Of a stretch of 64,000 nt of DNA, positions 1 to 9,102 are shown in pieces. Made by a program: the position numbers and the translations under genes. Location: assembly GCA_003156805.1 (NCBI GenBank), contig PMHV01000059.1:377512-441511 (forward strand), written 5' to 3'. The stretch comes from Acidobacteriaceae bacterium (GTDB lineage: Bacteria > Acidobacteriota > Terriglobia > Terriglobales > Acidobacteriaceae). The first letter of the stretch is position 1, and the number at the start of each line of letters is the position of its first letter. The notes beneath the pieces were generated by a model. The model ran no database searches, had not been told where the DNA came from, and was given only the letters and a program-made list of their open reading frames with translations.

Positions 1-194
1 GGCGTCGGCCATGCGGGATTCGAAATCCGGTTATAACTGAAAGCGAACAGCAACGCCCCAAAGGTGAGCGAATCGGAGGCCAGAAACAGCCACATTCCCA
101 CCTTCTTCGAATACGCTCCAAACAGCGGAGCCTCATAAGCGCCCGCGAGTCCATGCCCCACAGCGGCGTCATGTTGCAGCGTGGCGTCAGCCAT
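1..194 (-). CDS. Cytochrome c oxidase subunit III-like protein (second copy, 3' end outside window)
   Basis: Only the first 64 codons are present; the gene continues past the left edge. The ATG at 194 opens MADATLQHDAAVGHG, and the first hydrophobic segment (GMWLFLASDSLTFGALLFAF) carries the W-x-FL-x-S-D pattern typical of helix I of heme-copper oxidase subunit III. It starts 20 nt after the stop of the upstream coxC gene on the same strand, so it is the last visible member of the cox operon. A second subunit-III-like gene after coxC suggests a paralogous subunit III. Family assignment rests on one helix and on position, so it is probable, not certain. Confidence 0.75.
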   Translation of the reverse strand, partial: MADATLQHDAAVGHGLAGAYEAPLFGAYSKKVGMWLFLASDSLTFGALLFAFSYNRISNPAWPT

Positions 195-214
195 TCCTCA
201 GGTTCCCCTTTCGC

Positions 215-958
215 TTATCGCGCGAATTCCAAAAACGCAAACACATAAATCCACAGCAACCCCATGAAATGCCAGTACCACGCTGTGACGTCCACGGCAA
301 TGCGCCGCGCCTCAACCGGTTTGCGCAGCAGGGAAGTCGCCGCCGCCCAAACAAGCGCGATGATTCCGCCCGCCAGGTGCACGGCGTGCGCTCCCGTCAG
401 TAAATATACAAACGAACTGTTGGGATTGGTCGAGACAAAGAACCCGCGATTCTGCAATTCTCTCCACGCCAGCCCTTGGCCCACCAGAAATCCAATGCCG
501 AGAATCACCGTGATGCCCAGCCAGGGCAAGTGGTTCTCTTCTCCCAGCGAAACTCCGGGAATCGACTTAACCGGCGCCAGCGCGGCCTGGCGTGCATAGT
601 CGCGGCGTGCCGCTTCAATGGTCACGCTGCTCAGCAGCAGAACACCTGTGTTGATCGCGAGCAGCACCCACGGCAGATTCACCCCGCCCCAGTCGCGGAC
701 GTAACTATTGCTGGCGCCGTCGAACATGGGCAATCCCTGGCGCACGATGTAAGCGCTGGTCAGTGAGATGAACAGCATGACGATGGGAGCGATCAGGCAG
801 ATAAGCCCCAGCCGGGCTCGCCGCAGACGCTCGCCATAACCCGGGCCGCCATCGCCGCGTCTACCGTCGCCGCCTCCGGCCATAGGCGGCCTCGGCCGGT
901 TTCCGCCGTGGCCCAGTTGCGAAGTATCTACCGGAGTGCTTGGAGTAAAAGTTGCCAT
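215..958 (-). CDS. coxC: Cytochrome c oxidase subunit III
   Basis: A 247-residue inner-membrane subunit of the aa3-type terminal oxidase. It has a hydrophilic, Gly/Pro/Arg-rich N-terminus of about 50 residues, then five or so hydrophobic helices. The C-terminus WYWHFMGLLWIYVFAF is the signature end of the bacterial subunit III family, and GAHAVHLAGGIIAL matches its fourth-helix region. It starts 14 nt downstream of the coxA stop and is followed after 20 nt by a second subunit-III-like gene, so the genes read as one transcript coxB-coxA-coxC-coxC2. Subunit III carries no redox centre; it stabilises the proton-pumping core. Confidence 0.93.
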   Translation of the reverse strand: MATFTPSTPVDTSQLGHGGNRPRPPMAGGGDGRRGDGGPGYGERLRRARLGLICLIAPIVMLFISLTSAYIVRQGLPMFDGASNSYVRDWGGVNLPWVLLAINTGVLLLSSVTIEAARRDYARQAALAPVKSIPGVSLGEENHLPWLGITVILGIGFLVGQGLAWRELQNRGFFVSTNPNSSFVYLLTGAHAVHLAGGIIALVWAAATSLLRKPVEARRIAVDVTAWYWHFMGLLWIYVFAFLEFAR

Positions 959-972
959 ACCAACAGGATACT

Positions 973-2703
973 TCAGTGCGCCGAAGCGCTCACCGGATCA
1001 GTCTGCATCACGTAGTCGCGCGGTGCGCCTGGCACAGCGTACTCATATGGACCATGGTTCACTACCGGCGTCACCCCGCCAAAGTTGTCGTGCGGAGGCG
1101 GAGTCGCGGTCGTCCACTCCAATGTCGTGGACTGCCACGGGTTATCGCTCGCCTTCGGCCCCTTAAACATGCTCCAGAAAAGGTTGATCACGAAGATGAG
1201 TTGCGCGCTGATGGTGATGATCGCCGCGTAGGTTATGAACGTTTGCAAAGGAATCAGCTTAGCCTGGTAAGCGACTTCCGTGAATTGTGAGTAACGCCGC
1301 GTCTGTCCCGCCATGCCGAGATAGTGCATGGGCATAAAAATGGCATAAGTCCCGGCGAGAGTGATGAAGAAGTGGATTCGGCCCAGCGTTTCGTTCATCA
1401 TGCGACCGAACATCTTCGGAAACCAATAATAAGTCGCCGCAAAGATCCCGAAGATCGCCGCTACACCCATGATCAGGTGGAAGTGGCCCACCACAAAATA
1501 AGTGTCGTGCAGTTGAATATCGAGCACCGGCTGCGCCAGAAATGGCCCGCTCAATCCGCCCGAGACGAACAGCGAAACAAACCCGATCGCATACAGCATC
1601 GGCGTCTGGAAGCGGATGCGGCCCTTGTGCATCGTGCCCAGCCAATTGAACGTCTTAATGGCCGAGGGCACGCCGATGCACATGGTCAGAATCGAGAAAG
1701 CAAAAGCCGAATACGGGCTCATGCCGCTCATGAACATGTGATGGCCCCAAACCATGAATCCGAACAAGCCAATCGAAAGCATGGCGTAAACCATTGCCTT
1801 GTATCCGAAAATCGGCTTGCGCGAAAATGTCGAAAGAATTTGCGACGTCACGCCCATGCCCGGAAGAATTGCGATGTACACCTCGGGATGTCCGAAGAAC
1901 CAGAACAAATGCTGCCACAACAGCGGCGAACCGCCTTTGTGGCCGAGCACCTGCCCATTCACCACAATCAGCGGAACATAAAAGCTGGTGCCGAGGTTGC
2001 GATCCATCAGCAGAAGAATCCCCGCCGAAAGCAGCACTCCGAACGCGAGCAGCCCGAGAATCGCCGTGATGAACCACGACCACACCGTCAGCGGCATGCG
2101 CATCAGCGACATGCCCTTGGCCCGCAGGTCCAGAGTCGTGGTAATAAAATTCAGCGCGCCCATTAGCGAGGCAATGCAGAAGATGGCGATGCTGGTAATC
2201 CACAAATCCGCGCCGAGCCCTTCACCCGGTCCCGCCGATTGCACCGCGCTCAGCGGCGGATATCCCGTCCACCCATGCAGCGGCGCGCCGCCGGTAACGA
2301 AGAAAGCGGCAATGATCACCACGAAAGCCACAAACGTGGTCCAGAACGAAAGCATGTTCAGCACCGGAAACGCCATGTCCGGCGCCCCAATTTGAATCGG
2401 CAGAAAGTAGTTTCCGAATCCTCCCTGCGGCGCCGTAGTCAGCACGAAAAACACCATGATGGTGCCGTGCATGGTGAGCAGGCTGAGATACGTCTCCGGC
2501 TTGATCTCGCCCACCAGCGGCAGCACGGCTGCGGGCCACACCATGTGAATGCGCATGAGCAGGGAAAGAAACATCCCCACAAACACCGCCGTCAGCGCCA
2601 GAAAAAAATACTGCATGCCGATCACTTTGTGATCGAGGCTGAAAATATACTTCCGGATGAAACCCTGAGGAGCGTGCGCGTGAATCGTAGCCGGGGTCGC
2701 CAT
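973..2703 (-). CDS. coxA: Cytochrome c oxidase subunit I (aa3-type)
   Basis: Catalytic subunit that reduces O2 to water at the heme a3/CuB centre and pumps protons across the inner membrane; 576 residues. The reading frame is open upstream, but the ATG at 2703 (MATPATIHAHAP) is chosen because it lies 1 nt after the coxB stop; longer versions would run antisense-free into coxB. FGHPEVYIAILPG holds the CuB His and the cross-linked Tyr. HDTYFVVGHFHLIMG holds the later heme/CuB histidines, and MHGTIMVFFVLT the heme a His. About 12 hydrophobic helices are visible, with a tail WTTATPPPHDNF typical of family A oxidases. Same operon as coxB and coxC. Confidence 0.97.
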   Translation of the reverse strand: MATPATIHAHAPQGFIRKYIFSLDHKVIGMQYFFLALTAVFVGMFLSLLMRIHMVWPAAVLPLVGEIKPETYLSLLTMHGTIMVFFVLTTAPQGGFGNYFLPIQIGAPDMAFPVLNMLSFWTTFVAFVVIIAAFFVTGGAPLHGWTGYPPLSAVQSAGPGEGLGADLWITSIAIFCIASLMGALNFITTTLDLRAKGMSLMRMPLTVWSWFITAILGLLAFGVLLSAGILLLMDRNLGTSFYVPLIVVNGQVLGHKGGSPLLWQHLFWFFGHPEVYIAILPGMGVTSQILSTFSRKPIFGYKAMVYAMLSIGLFGFMVWGHHMFMSGMSPYSAFAFSILTMCIGVPSAIKTFNWLGTMHKGRIRFQTPMLYAIGFVSLFVSGGLSGPFLAQPVLDIQLHDTYFVVGHFHLIMGVAAIFGIFAATYYWFPKMFGRMMNETLGRIHFFITLAGTYAIFMPMHYLGMAGQTRRYSQFTEVAYQAKLIPLQTFITYAAIITISAQLIFVINLFWSMFKGPKASDNPWQSTTLEWTTATPPPHDNFGGVTPVVNHGPYEYAVPGAPRDYVMQTDPVSASAH

Positions 2704-2704
2704 G

Positions 2705-3511
2705 TTATTGTTTCTCCGCCTCCCGTGCCGCCAGCCACTTGTCGAAATCCTCCTGGCTGACCACGTGTACCATGCCGTGCATCTTGTAGTGGCCCAGGCC
2801 GCAAAGTTCGGCGCACGCAATTTCGTACTCGCCGATCACCGTTGGCCGGAAGTGCATGTGGATGTTCAGTCCGGGCACTGTGTCCTGTTTGAAGCGCAGC
2901 GACGGAACAAAGAAGCTGTGAATCACATCTACCGAGCGCAGGCTCACGTCGATCTCGCGGTCCACCGGCAGATACATCGTGCCCGTCACGATGTCGTCCT
3001 TTGCATCGGGATCGGACGTGACGATCCCAAGAGCCGCTTCGCCTCCAGCCGAGGGATCCATCAGCTTGACGCTGGTTGGCGCAAAGTGCCCATCCGGCCC
3101 CGGATAACGGAAGTACCACGCAAACTGCATCCCCGTCACCTCAACCTTCACCGCATCGGCTGCCGGAGGATCAAACCGCTGGCTGGCCCACACCCGGCTG
3201 CCCATCAGGTTCAGTCCGATAAACAATATTGCCGTCAGCACCGTCCACACAATTTCCAGACGACCGTTCCCGTGGGAATACTGCGCTGGCGCAGCCGAAG
3301 CATGTTCGCGATATCTCCACGCGAAATAGCCCAGCGAGAGTTGCGCCGCCACAAAAATGATTCCCATCAGCACGAAGGTGAGGGCGAATTGATGGTCGAT
3401 GAAGCCGGCAGCCTCCGCCGCTCCCGGCGGTAACCACCAGGTCTTGGCCACAAAGAAGTACGTGCTGACGAACGTAATCAGCCAGATTAAGCCGAGTAAC
3501 GCGAGGCCCAT
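2705..3511 (-). CDS. coxB: Cytochrome c oxidase subunit II
   Basis: 268-residue subunit that accepts electrons from cytochrome c at its CuA site. Two N-terminal membrane helices (residues about 1-25 and 40-65) are followed by a periplasmic cupredoxin domain. CuA ligands are visible: the His in VDVIHSFFVPSLRFKQD and the motif CAELCGLGHYKMHG, which supplies two Cys, the backbone-ligand Glu, His and Met. Unlike some Acidobacteria homologues there is no fused cytochrome c domain after the cupredoxin. It is the first gene of the cox operon; its stop is 1 nt before the coxA ATG. The promoter must lie in the 217-nt gap before the sortilin-like gene. Confidence 0.95.
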   Translation of the reverse strand: MGLALLGLIWLITFVSTYFFVAKTWWLPPGAAEAAGFIDHQFALTFVLMGIIFVAAQLSLGYFAWRYREHASAAPAQYSHGNGRLEIVWTVLTAILFIGLNLMGSRVWASQRFDPPAADAVKVEVTGMQFAWYFRYPGPDGHFAPTSVKLMDPSAGGEAALGIVTSDPDAKDDIVTGTMYLPVDREIDVSLRSVDVIHSFFVPSLRFKQDTVPGLNIHMHFRPTVIGEYEIACAELCGLGHYKMHGMVHVVSQEDFDKWLAAREAEKQ

Positions 3512-3728
3512 TCCCTAGTCCTCCCAACACGAAACAAAGCCGCGAAACGATTTCCCCAAGGCGATTGTCGCGCTCGATCAGCGCGAGCAACCGGCGAGTG
3601 TACCACAGCCCCATCCAAGAAACGCAACAACGTTCTGCAACAACATGGTGCAAGAAAAAATTGCAGGCACCGCCGCGGCCAAAATTTCTCGATCCGTGAG
3701 AATCCCCGCAAATCCGTGGCGAATGAAT

Positions 3729-6700
3729 TTATTTCTCCTTCCACTCCGGCACCCGCCCCGGTGTCCACGGCGCACCTGCCGCTTCCATGTCTTTTTCCAA
3801 CTTAGCTAGATCCACTTCAATCACCGCGTGCAGCTTGGCAAGTTGGTCGGAAAATTCCGCAGCCGCAATTCCATAGGCGTCGACGTTCGTCTTTGTCGGC
3901 TTGGCCAGGCTAAAACGTTCGCCGTCCATGATCGAATCCACTCGCTCACTAATCGAGGTTGGCACCTGCTCACTCCGCTTCGCCACCTCTACATCGCCGC
4001 GCAAAGCCCGCAAGATTTCCCGATCGCGCTGCTCAATGGAGTCGGCAACCGCGCCCAGTTGCCGTTCCACTGCCGGCGTCTCGCGCAGCGCTTCGCGAAT
4101 CGATTTCAACCGCGCATCCACATTCTCCGAGGTATGCAGCGCTCCCGTAACCGCGCCGTACAGCCGCGCTACTTTACGCCGGAACTCCTCTTGCGCCGAC
4201 TCGTCCGCCGCGCTCATCCCCGACGCACCCTCGGCCGCGACCTTAAAACTCTCAGCTCCCACCAGTTCCGTAACCACACCCTCGGATTTTTGAAACAGCC
4301 GCACCGAGTAAGTCCCCGGCAGCACGAGAGGACCAAGGTTTCCCACGGGCGGAAAATCTTCATCCGCTTCTTCGGAGTGCTCACGCACAATCGACGCGGG
4401 GTAGCGCAGATCCCACGCCGCGCGCTGAAATCCTTCGCTCGCGCTTCCATCCACCCGGCGGACCGGCGCTCCGCTCTCGTCATACACCATAAAGTAAAGC
4501 TCCGGCTTCGCCTCTTCCGCTTCCGCTCGCATCTCGTCATGCGTGGGATAGGGAAGCGTCTGATTTTTCTTCGCCGCTTCTTTTTCGGAGTCCTGCCGTT
4601 TTTCTTTCCTGGTTTTCAGCTTGTCTTTCAGATACGCCGTAAAGACCGCGCCGTAAGGCGGATTCTCCGCCTTATAAAACGCATCTCCCTGAAATCCTTT
4701 TTTCGGGCCGCCTAGCGGATGCCGCTCCACGTATAGCAAAGCATCTTTCACCGGAAAAATCATCGCCGTCTGCTGCACCGATTCCGGCTTGATTTGCCTA
4801 AGCGGAGTGATGTCATCCAGCACATAGAATCCGCGTCCGAAGGTCGCAATCACCAGATCGCCTTCCCGCGCCTGCAACACCGTGTCGCGCACCGCAATCG
4901 TCGGCAATCCACCTTTGAGACGCACCCAATGCTGTCCGCCATCGATCGTGAAGAACGCGCCGAATTCCGTTCCGGCAAAAAGAAGACTCGCGTTCACCGT
5001 GTCTTCGGCAAAGGCCACCACCGGACCATTCTCCGGTAAATTGCCCGCGACCGACGTCCACGTCTTCCCCGCGTCCGCCGACTTCAGCAGATAAGGTTTG
5101 AAGTCCTCATTCTTGTGATTGTCGAACGCGGCGTACACCGTGTTGGCGTCATGCCACGACGCCGCCAGTCGGCTCACGTAAGTCATCTCCGGCACGCCGG
5201 CGAACTTGTCGTACTTCGTCCAGTTCTGGCCGCCGTCGCTCGTCATCTGAATCAATCCGTCGTCGGTGCCAACATAGATCAATCCTTCGTTCTTCGGCGA
5301 TTCCGAAAGCGCCACGATGTTTCCATAGAACGAAGTTGACGCATTCTTGGCAACCGCATCCGGGCCCCAAACTTTTCCCATCACCGGCAACTTGTTGCGA
5401 TCAATCTGTCGCGTAAGATCTCCGCTGATGGCCTTCCAGGTATCACCCCGGTCGTCGCTGCGGAAAAGTTTGTTCGCCGCAAAATACAATCGCGTGTGCA
5501 AGTGCGGACTGATAATCAGCGGCGAATCCCAATTCCAGCGCAACGGAGCCTCGCCCTTGCCTGCTTGCGGCTGTAAAACCAACTCCTGCCCGGTCGGCTT
5601 GTCATAGCGCACCAGCACGCCATATTGCGATTCCGAATACACCGTATTCGCATCCACGGGATCGATCTGCGAGTGAAATCCGTCTCCGCCCGTGGTCACA
5701 TACCAATCGGAATTCATGATCCCGTTCACATTCCGCGTGCGCGTCGGCCCGCACCACGAAAAATTGTCCTGCGTTCCTCCGCATACGTTGTAAAAGGGAA
5801 GTGCATTGTCCACAGCCACGTCATAGAACTGCACCGTCGGCAAATTCGCCTTGAACTCCCAGCTCCTGGCGTCGTCGTAGGTCTCGTACATACCCCCGTC
5901 GGAGCCCAGCAGCCAATGCTTCGTGTTCTCCGGATCGATCCATATGGCGTGATTGTCGCCGTGATGGTTCAATTCATTCACTTTGTGCAGCGTTTTTCCC
6001 CCATCCAGCGATTCGCGCAGGCTCACATTCATCACGAAAATGCGATCCACATTCCTCGGATCGGCAATCACCCGCGCGTAATACATCGCGCCCACATCGA
6101 ACTCGTTGCGCCGCTCCCACGTCGCGCCCTTGTCGTTCGAGCGAAAGACTCCCCCTTTGCCGTCCGCCGCTTCAATCGTGGCGTAAACCACGTTCGCGTC
6201 AACCGGAGAAACCGCCAGCCCGATGCGCCCCATGTCTACCGTAGGCAATCCGTCTGTTTCTCGTCTGCCTCTCGATTCAGTTTTCAGCTTCTTCCAGGTC
6301 GCGCCTGCGTCGGTCGACTTATAGATCGCGCTCTCCGGCCCGCCATCGATCAGCGTAAAAACGTGCCGCCTCCTCTGATACGCCGCTGCGTACAGAATGT
6401 CAGGATTCGACGGATCAATCGCCACATCCACCACGCCGGTATTCTCGCTGATGGTGAGGACCGCCTTCCAGTTCTTGCCGCCGTCCGTGGTCTTGTACAG
6501 TCCGCGATCTCCGCCCGGCCCCCACAGCGGTCCCTCCGCCGCCACGTACACCACTTTCGAATCGCGCGGATCGATCACCACCCGTCCAATATGTTCCGAT
6601 TTCTTCAGCCCCAAATTCTGCCAGTTCTTCCCGCCATCGTCGGACCGGTAAATTCCATCGCCATAACCCACACTGCGCTGGCTGTTGCTCTCGCCCGCGC

Positions 6701-7184
6701 CCACCCACACCACCGACGCATCGTTCGGATCCAGCGTCACCCATCCGATCGAATACGATCCCTGTTCGTCAAATACCGGACTCCAAGTCGTCCCATCGTT
6801 CTCCGTCTTCCACACCCCGCCCGACGCCACGCCCACGTAATACTCAAACTTGTTCTTCGGATTCACCGCGATCGACATCACTCGCCCCGAAGCTACCGCC
6901 GGCCCAATCGAGCGAAATTTCAGCCCGGCAAAGGTGCCGGCATTCATGCCCGGCTTTTTTTCTTCTTCCTTCTTGTCTTCTTGGTTCGCTTCCGCTGGCG
7001 CGCTCTTATTCTGTTGATTCTTCGCCGATTTCTTACTCTCGGTCGAAGTCGGCGCCGTCTGCGCCTTCACGTCCGCGTCCTGCGCAAGAGAAGTGAGCGG
7101 GAATGCGAATAAGACCGCAGCGAAGAGTGCACCTAGCGGCAATTTCACAGAAGTCTCCGATCCAAAGATTTCCAAAACTGACAT
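3729..7184 (-). CDS. Secreted sortilin/VPS10-type BNR-repeat beta-propeller protein
   Basis: An 1151-residue exported protein. An N-terminal signal peptide (LPLGALFAAVLFAFPLTSLA) is followed by a low-complexity Lys/Glu/Gln-rich stretch (residues about 35-80). The long propeller contains at least nine Asp-box loops of the S-x-D-x-G-x-x-W type, such as SDDGGKNW, TTDGGKNW, STDAGATW, SNDKGATW, TSDGGQNW and SADAGKTW. The last 300 residues are charged and include the segment LREHSEEADEDF and helical parts. This architecture matches the sortilin N-terminal/WD40-YVTN-BNR family that is expanded in Acidobacteriota. The enzymatic role is unknown; glycosidase activity should not be assumed from BNR repeats. 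It is transcribed alone, ending 217 nt upstream of coxB. The ATG at 7184 overlaps a direct repeat that may be its promoter/operator. Confidence 0.88.
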   Translation of the reverse strand: MSVLEIFGSETSVKLPLGALFAAVLFAFPLTSLAQDADVKAQTAPTSTESKKSAKNQQNKSAPAEANQEDKKEEEKKPGMNAGTFAGLKFRSIGPAVASGRVMSIAVNPKNKFEYYVGVASGGVWKTENDGTTWSPVFDEQGSYSIGWVTLDPNDASVVWVGAGESNSQRSVGYGDGIYRSDDGGKNWQNLGLKKSEHIGRVVIDPRDSKVVYVAAEGPLWGPGGDRGLYKTTDGGKNWKAVLTISENTGVVDVAIDPSNPDILYAAAYQRRRHVFTLIDGGPESAIYKSTDAGATWKKLKTESRGRRETDGLPTVDMGRIGLAVSPVDANVVYATIEAADGKGGVFRSNDKGATWERRNEFDVGAMYYARVIADPRNVDRIFVMNVSLRESLDGGKTLHKVNELNHHGDNHAIWIDPENTKHWLLGSDGGMYETYDDARSWEFKANLPTVQFYDVAVDNALPFYNVCGGTQDNFSWCGPTRTRNVNGIMNSDWYVTTGGDGFHSQIDPVDANTVYSESQYGVLVRYDKPTGQELVLQPQAGKGEAPLRWNWDSPLIISPHLHTRLYFAANKLFRSDDRGDTWKAISGDLTRQIDRNKLPVMGKVWGPDAVAKNASTSFYGNIVALSESPKNEGLIYVGTDDGLIQMTSDGGQNWTKYDKFAGVPEMTYVSRLAASWHDANTVYAAFDNHKNEDFKPYLLKSADAGKTWTSVAGNLPENGPVVAFAEDTVNASLLFAGTEFGAFFTIDGGQHWVRLKGGLPTIAVRDTVLQAREGDLVIATFGRGFYVLDDITPLRQIKPESVQQTAMIFPVKDALLYVERHPLGGPKKGFQGDAFYKAENPPYGAVFTAYLKDKLKTRKEKRQDSEKEAAKKNQTLPYPTHDEMRAEAEEAKPELYFMVYDESGAPVRRVDGSASEGFQRAAWDLRYPASIVREHSEEADEDFPPVGNLGPLVLPGTYSVRLFQKSEGVVTELVGAESFKVAAEGASGMSAADESAQEEFRRKVARLYGAVTGALHTSENVDARLKSIREALRETPAVERQLGAVADSIEQRDREILRALRGDVEVAKRSEQVPTSISERVDSIMDGERFSLAKPTKTNVDAYGIAAAEFSDQLAKLHAVIEVDLAKLEKDMEAAGAPWTPGRVPEWKEK

Positions 7185-7204
7185 GTATAAACTGATATGT
7201 ATAA
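7178..7204. promoter_or_regulatory. Tandem 13-nt direct repeat at the start of the sortilin-like gene
   Basis: CTGACATGTATAA (7178-7190) and CTGATATGTATAA (7192-7204) lie head to tail with a 14-nt period and one mismatch. On the minus strand the AT-rich part of each copy (TTATACAT) resembles a -10 element, and the proximal copy includes the ATG of the sortilin-like gene at 7184. A direct repeat with about 1.3 helical turns spacing is compatible with a regulator binding site or with duplicated promoter elements giving a nearly leaderless mRNA. No regulator is identified. Confidence 0.4.
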
Positions 7205-7295
7205 CAGGAATCGAGCCGAGAGAAGCGCCGATTCGCGTCGGCGATCTTCTTCGCGCCCTTCGCGGCGGTTCTTTGCGGACTTTGCGGTCAACGCC

Positions 7296-7337
7296 GGGTG
7301 CCCCATTTCTCGCGCTTTTGCGAGAAGTGGGTCTTTT
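7296..7337. repeat. REP-like hairpin, family B, copy 1 (CCCATTTCTCGC stem)
   Basis: CCCATTTCTCGC (7302-7313) pairs with GCGAGAAGTGGG (7320-7331) across a 6-nt loop with one G-T pair, preceded by GGGTGC and followed by TCTTTT. The same core, GGGTGCC-CCAT-n-TCTCGC with its inverted partner, recurs at about 10517-10556 and 11411-11448, so it is a dispersed intergenic element. Just upstream (about 7245-7295) there is a degenerate CTTCGCGG/CTTTGCGG word repeat. The T-run could make it a terminator in the plus direction, but no plus-strand gene ends here. Confidence 0.55.
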
Positions 7338-7383
7338 GACTTTGACGCCAAGCGGAGAATCATACCCGCGCTAGAATCATTCC

Positions 7384-7848
7384 ATGCCACCGAAATCCCA
7401 AGGCCACGATACCCGTTACCTGAAAATGCAGAAGAACTACTGCTTCGTCTGCGGCCAGGACAATCCCGAAGGCATGAAGCTCAAGTTCATCCTCGACGAA
7501 GCCCGTCAAACCTTCGTCTGCCGCTTCCGCCTCAGCAACCGCTATACCGGACCGCCCGGCCACACCCACGGCGGCATCATCGCCTCCATCCTCGACGACG
7601 CCATGGGCAAGGTCAACAAACTCCACCACGTCGTCGCCCTCACCCGTGAGATGACCATCGAATACCTCAAGCCCGTCCCGCTGCACAAACCCCTCCGCGT
7701 CGAAGGCCGCGAAATCGAAGTCCGCGGCCGCACCCACGTCAACGCCGCAGAAATCCTCAACGAAAAAAATGAAGTCCTGGCCCGCAGCCGCGGCATCTTC
7801 ATCGCCATCGACCCCGAAAAAATGTTCGCCAAATATGTCAATCGCTGA
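7384..7848 (+). CDS. Hotdog-fold thioesterase (PaaI/4HBT family)
   Basis: 154 residues with the acyl-CoA thioesterase hotdog fold. The characteristic loop-helix GPPGHTHGGIIASILDDAMG gives the substrate-pocket HGG and catalytic Asp. The strand MTIEYLKPVPLHKPLRVEG and the NEKNEVLARSRGIFIAI end match the PaaI/4HBT superfamily. The N-terminal FVCGQDNPEGMKLKF with a CxxC-like Cys is typical of a subfamily with a short N-terminal extension. Substrate unknown; the usual role is hydrolysis of aberrant or pathway acyl-CoAs in the cytoplasm. It is followed by a repeat-bearing intergenic region and then pdxS on the same strand, so it is probably its own unit. Confidence 0.85.
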   Translation: MPPKSQGHDTRYLKMQKNYCFVCGQDNPEGMKLKFILDEARQTFVCRFRLSNRYTGPPGHTHGGIIASILDDAMGKVNKLHHVVALTREMTIEYLKPVPLHKPLRVEGREIEVRGRTHVNAAEILNEKNEVLARSRGIFIAIDPEKMFAKYVNR

Positions 7849-7867
7849 CAAGCCTCGCCACTCTTCG

Positions 7868-7985
7868 GATTTGTCGTCCCGAGGATTTGTCATCCTGAGC
7901 GTAGCGTTTCGGACCGCTTGCGGTCCGAAACGCGAAGTCGAAGGATCCCTTTCTCCTTACCCTGACGACGACCCCGCGAGGAGTC
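7868..7985. repeat. Intergenic repeat of the 'TCATCCTGAGCG ... GTCGAAGGATCC' type
   Basis: Between the thioesterase and pdxS lies TTTGTCATCCTGAGCGTAGC, an inverted repeat TTTCGGACCGC-ttgc-GGTCCGAAA (about 7908-7934), and CGAAGTCGAAGGATCCC. This word order (TCATCCTGAGCG, then GAAGTCGAAGGATC) is a recurrent intergenic element in many environmental bacteria. Here it is interrupted by the hairpin. It has no coding potential on either strand. Its function is unknown; a transcribed hairpin or REP-like role is an inference. Confidence 0.5.
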
Positions 7986-8122
7986 CTCTCCTCGAACCTT
8001 CGGTCGCGCCAACCCGGAGTACCGCGAATTATCAATGGGCTGTAAAATAGGTCATGGCAGGCGATTATGCGTTGTCTGCTCATCCTTCGCGCTTGCGAAA
8101 AGGTACCCACGGTATTCACAAC

Positions 8123-9058
8123 ATGTCCCCAAACAACGGAAAAACGAACAACGGCGCCTCCACCAGCCTCCGCCTCAAAACCGGCCTTGCCGAAATGCTA
8201 AAAGGCGGCGTCATCATGGACGTAACCACCCCCGCCCAGGCCACCATCGCCGAACAAGCCGGAGCCGTCGCCGTCATGGCCCTCGAACGCGTCCCCGCGC
8301 AAATCCGCGCCGAAGGCGGCGTAGCCCGCATGGCCTCGCCCAAAATCATTCGCGAGATCATGGCCGCAGTCTCCATCCCGGTCATGGCCAAGTGCCGCAT
8401 CGGACACTTCGCCGAAGCCCAAATTCTCGAAGAGCTCGGCGTCGACTACATCGACGAATCCGAAGTCCTCACCCCCGCCGACGAAGCCCACCACGTCGAT
8501 AAGCACGCCTTCAAGGTCCCATTCGTCTGCGGCGCCCGCAATCTCGGCGAAGCCCTGCGCCGCATCGCCGAAGGCGCAGCCATGATCCGCACCAAGGGCG
8601 AAGCCGGCACCGGAGACGTAGTCCACGCCGTAAAGCACATCCGCCAAATCGTCCAGGAGATGAAAATCCTCACGGTGCTCGGCGAAGAAGAACTCTACGC
8701 CAAAGCCAAAGAGCACGCCGCACCCTACGAACTGATAAAGATGGTAGCGAAAGCGGGCAAGCTCCCAGTCCCAAATTTCAGCGCGGGAGGCATAGCCACC
8801 CCAGCCGACGCCAGCCTGGTAATGCAGCTAGGAGCCGAAGCCGTCTTCGTAGGCAGCGGCATCTTCATGAAAGACAGCACCACCTTCGCCGACCCCGCCG
8901 AAGCCGCCAAGCGAGCCAGAGCCATCGTTAAAGCCGCCACCCACTTCAACGACCCTAAAGTATTACTCGAAGTCAGCGAAGATTTGGCGGGAGCGATGAA
9001 GGGGCTGGCTGTGGCCGGTTTGGACGAGGCGCATATGCTACAAACCAGGGGCTGGTAA
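8123..9058 (+). CDS. pdxS: Pyridoxal 5'-phosphate synthase lyase subunit PdxS
   Basis: Synthase subunit of the DXP-independent PLP pathway; it condenses ribose 5-phosphate, glyceraldehyde 3-phosphate and ammonia from PdxT. The start at 8123 ([11 protein letters not shown], 311 residues) brings the length close to the family's roughly 295; an upstream ATG at 8054 would add 23 unlikely residues. Catalytic residues are visible: Asp33 in GGVIMDV, Lys90 in VMAKCRIGH (ribose 5-phosphate imine) and Lys158 in RTKGEAGTG. The phosphate-binding [13 protein letters not shown] and FVGSGIF loops are intact. Its partner pdxT lies 3.7 kb downstream rather than adjacent, separated by accessory DNA. Confidence 0.96.
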   Translation: MSPNNGKTNNGASTSLRLKTGLAEMLKGGVIMDVTTPAQATIAEQAGAVAVMALERVPAQIRAEGGVARMASPKIIREIMAAVSIPVMAKCRIGHFAEAQILEELGVDYIDESEVLTPADEAHHVDKHAFKVPFVCGARNLGEALRRIAEGAAMIRTKGEAGTGDVVHAVKHIRQIVQEMKILTVLGEEELYAKAKEHAAPYELIKMVAKAGKLPVPNFSAGGIATPADASLVMQLGAEAVFVGSGIFMKDSTTFADPAEAAKRARAIVKAATHFNDPKVLLEVSEDLAGAMKGLAVAGLDEAHMLQTRGW

Positions 9059-9102
9059 CGTAATTTACCGTCCCCAAACTGAGTGAGGCGGTTGTATCTC
9101 GA

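Noticed and set aside
5625..7112. A 495-codon frame opposite the sortilin-like gene
   Set aside because: It is antisense to a gene with clear Asp-box repeats; its Arg/His/Ile-rich composition is a GC shadow.
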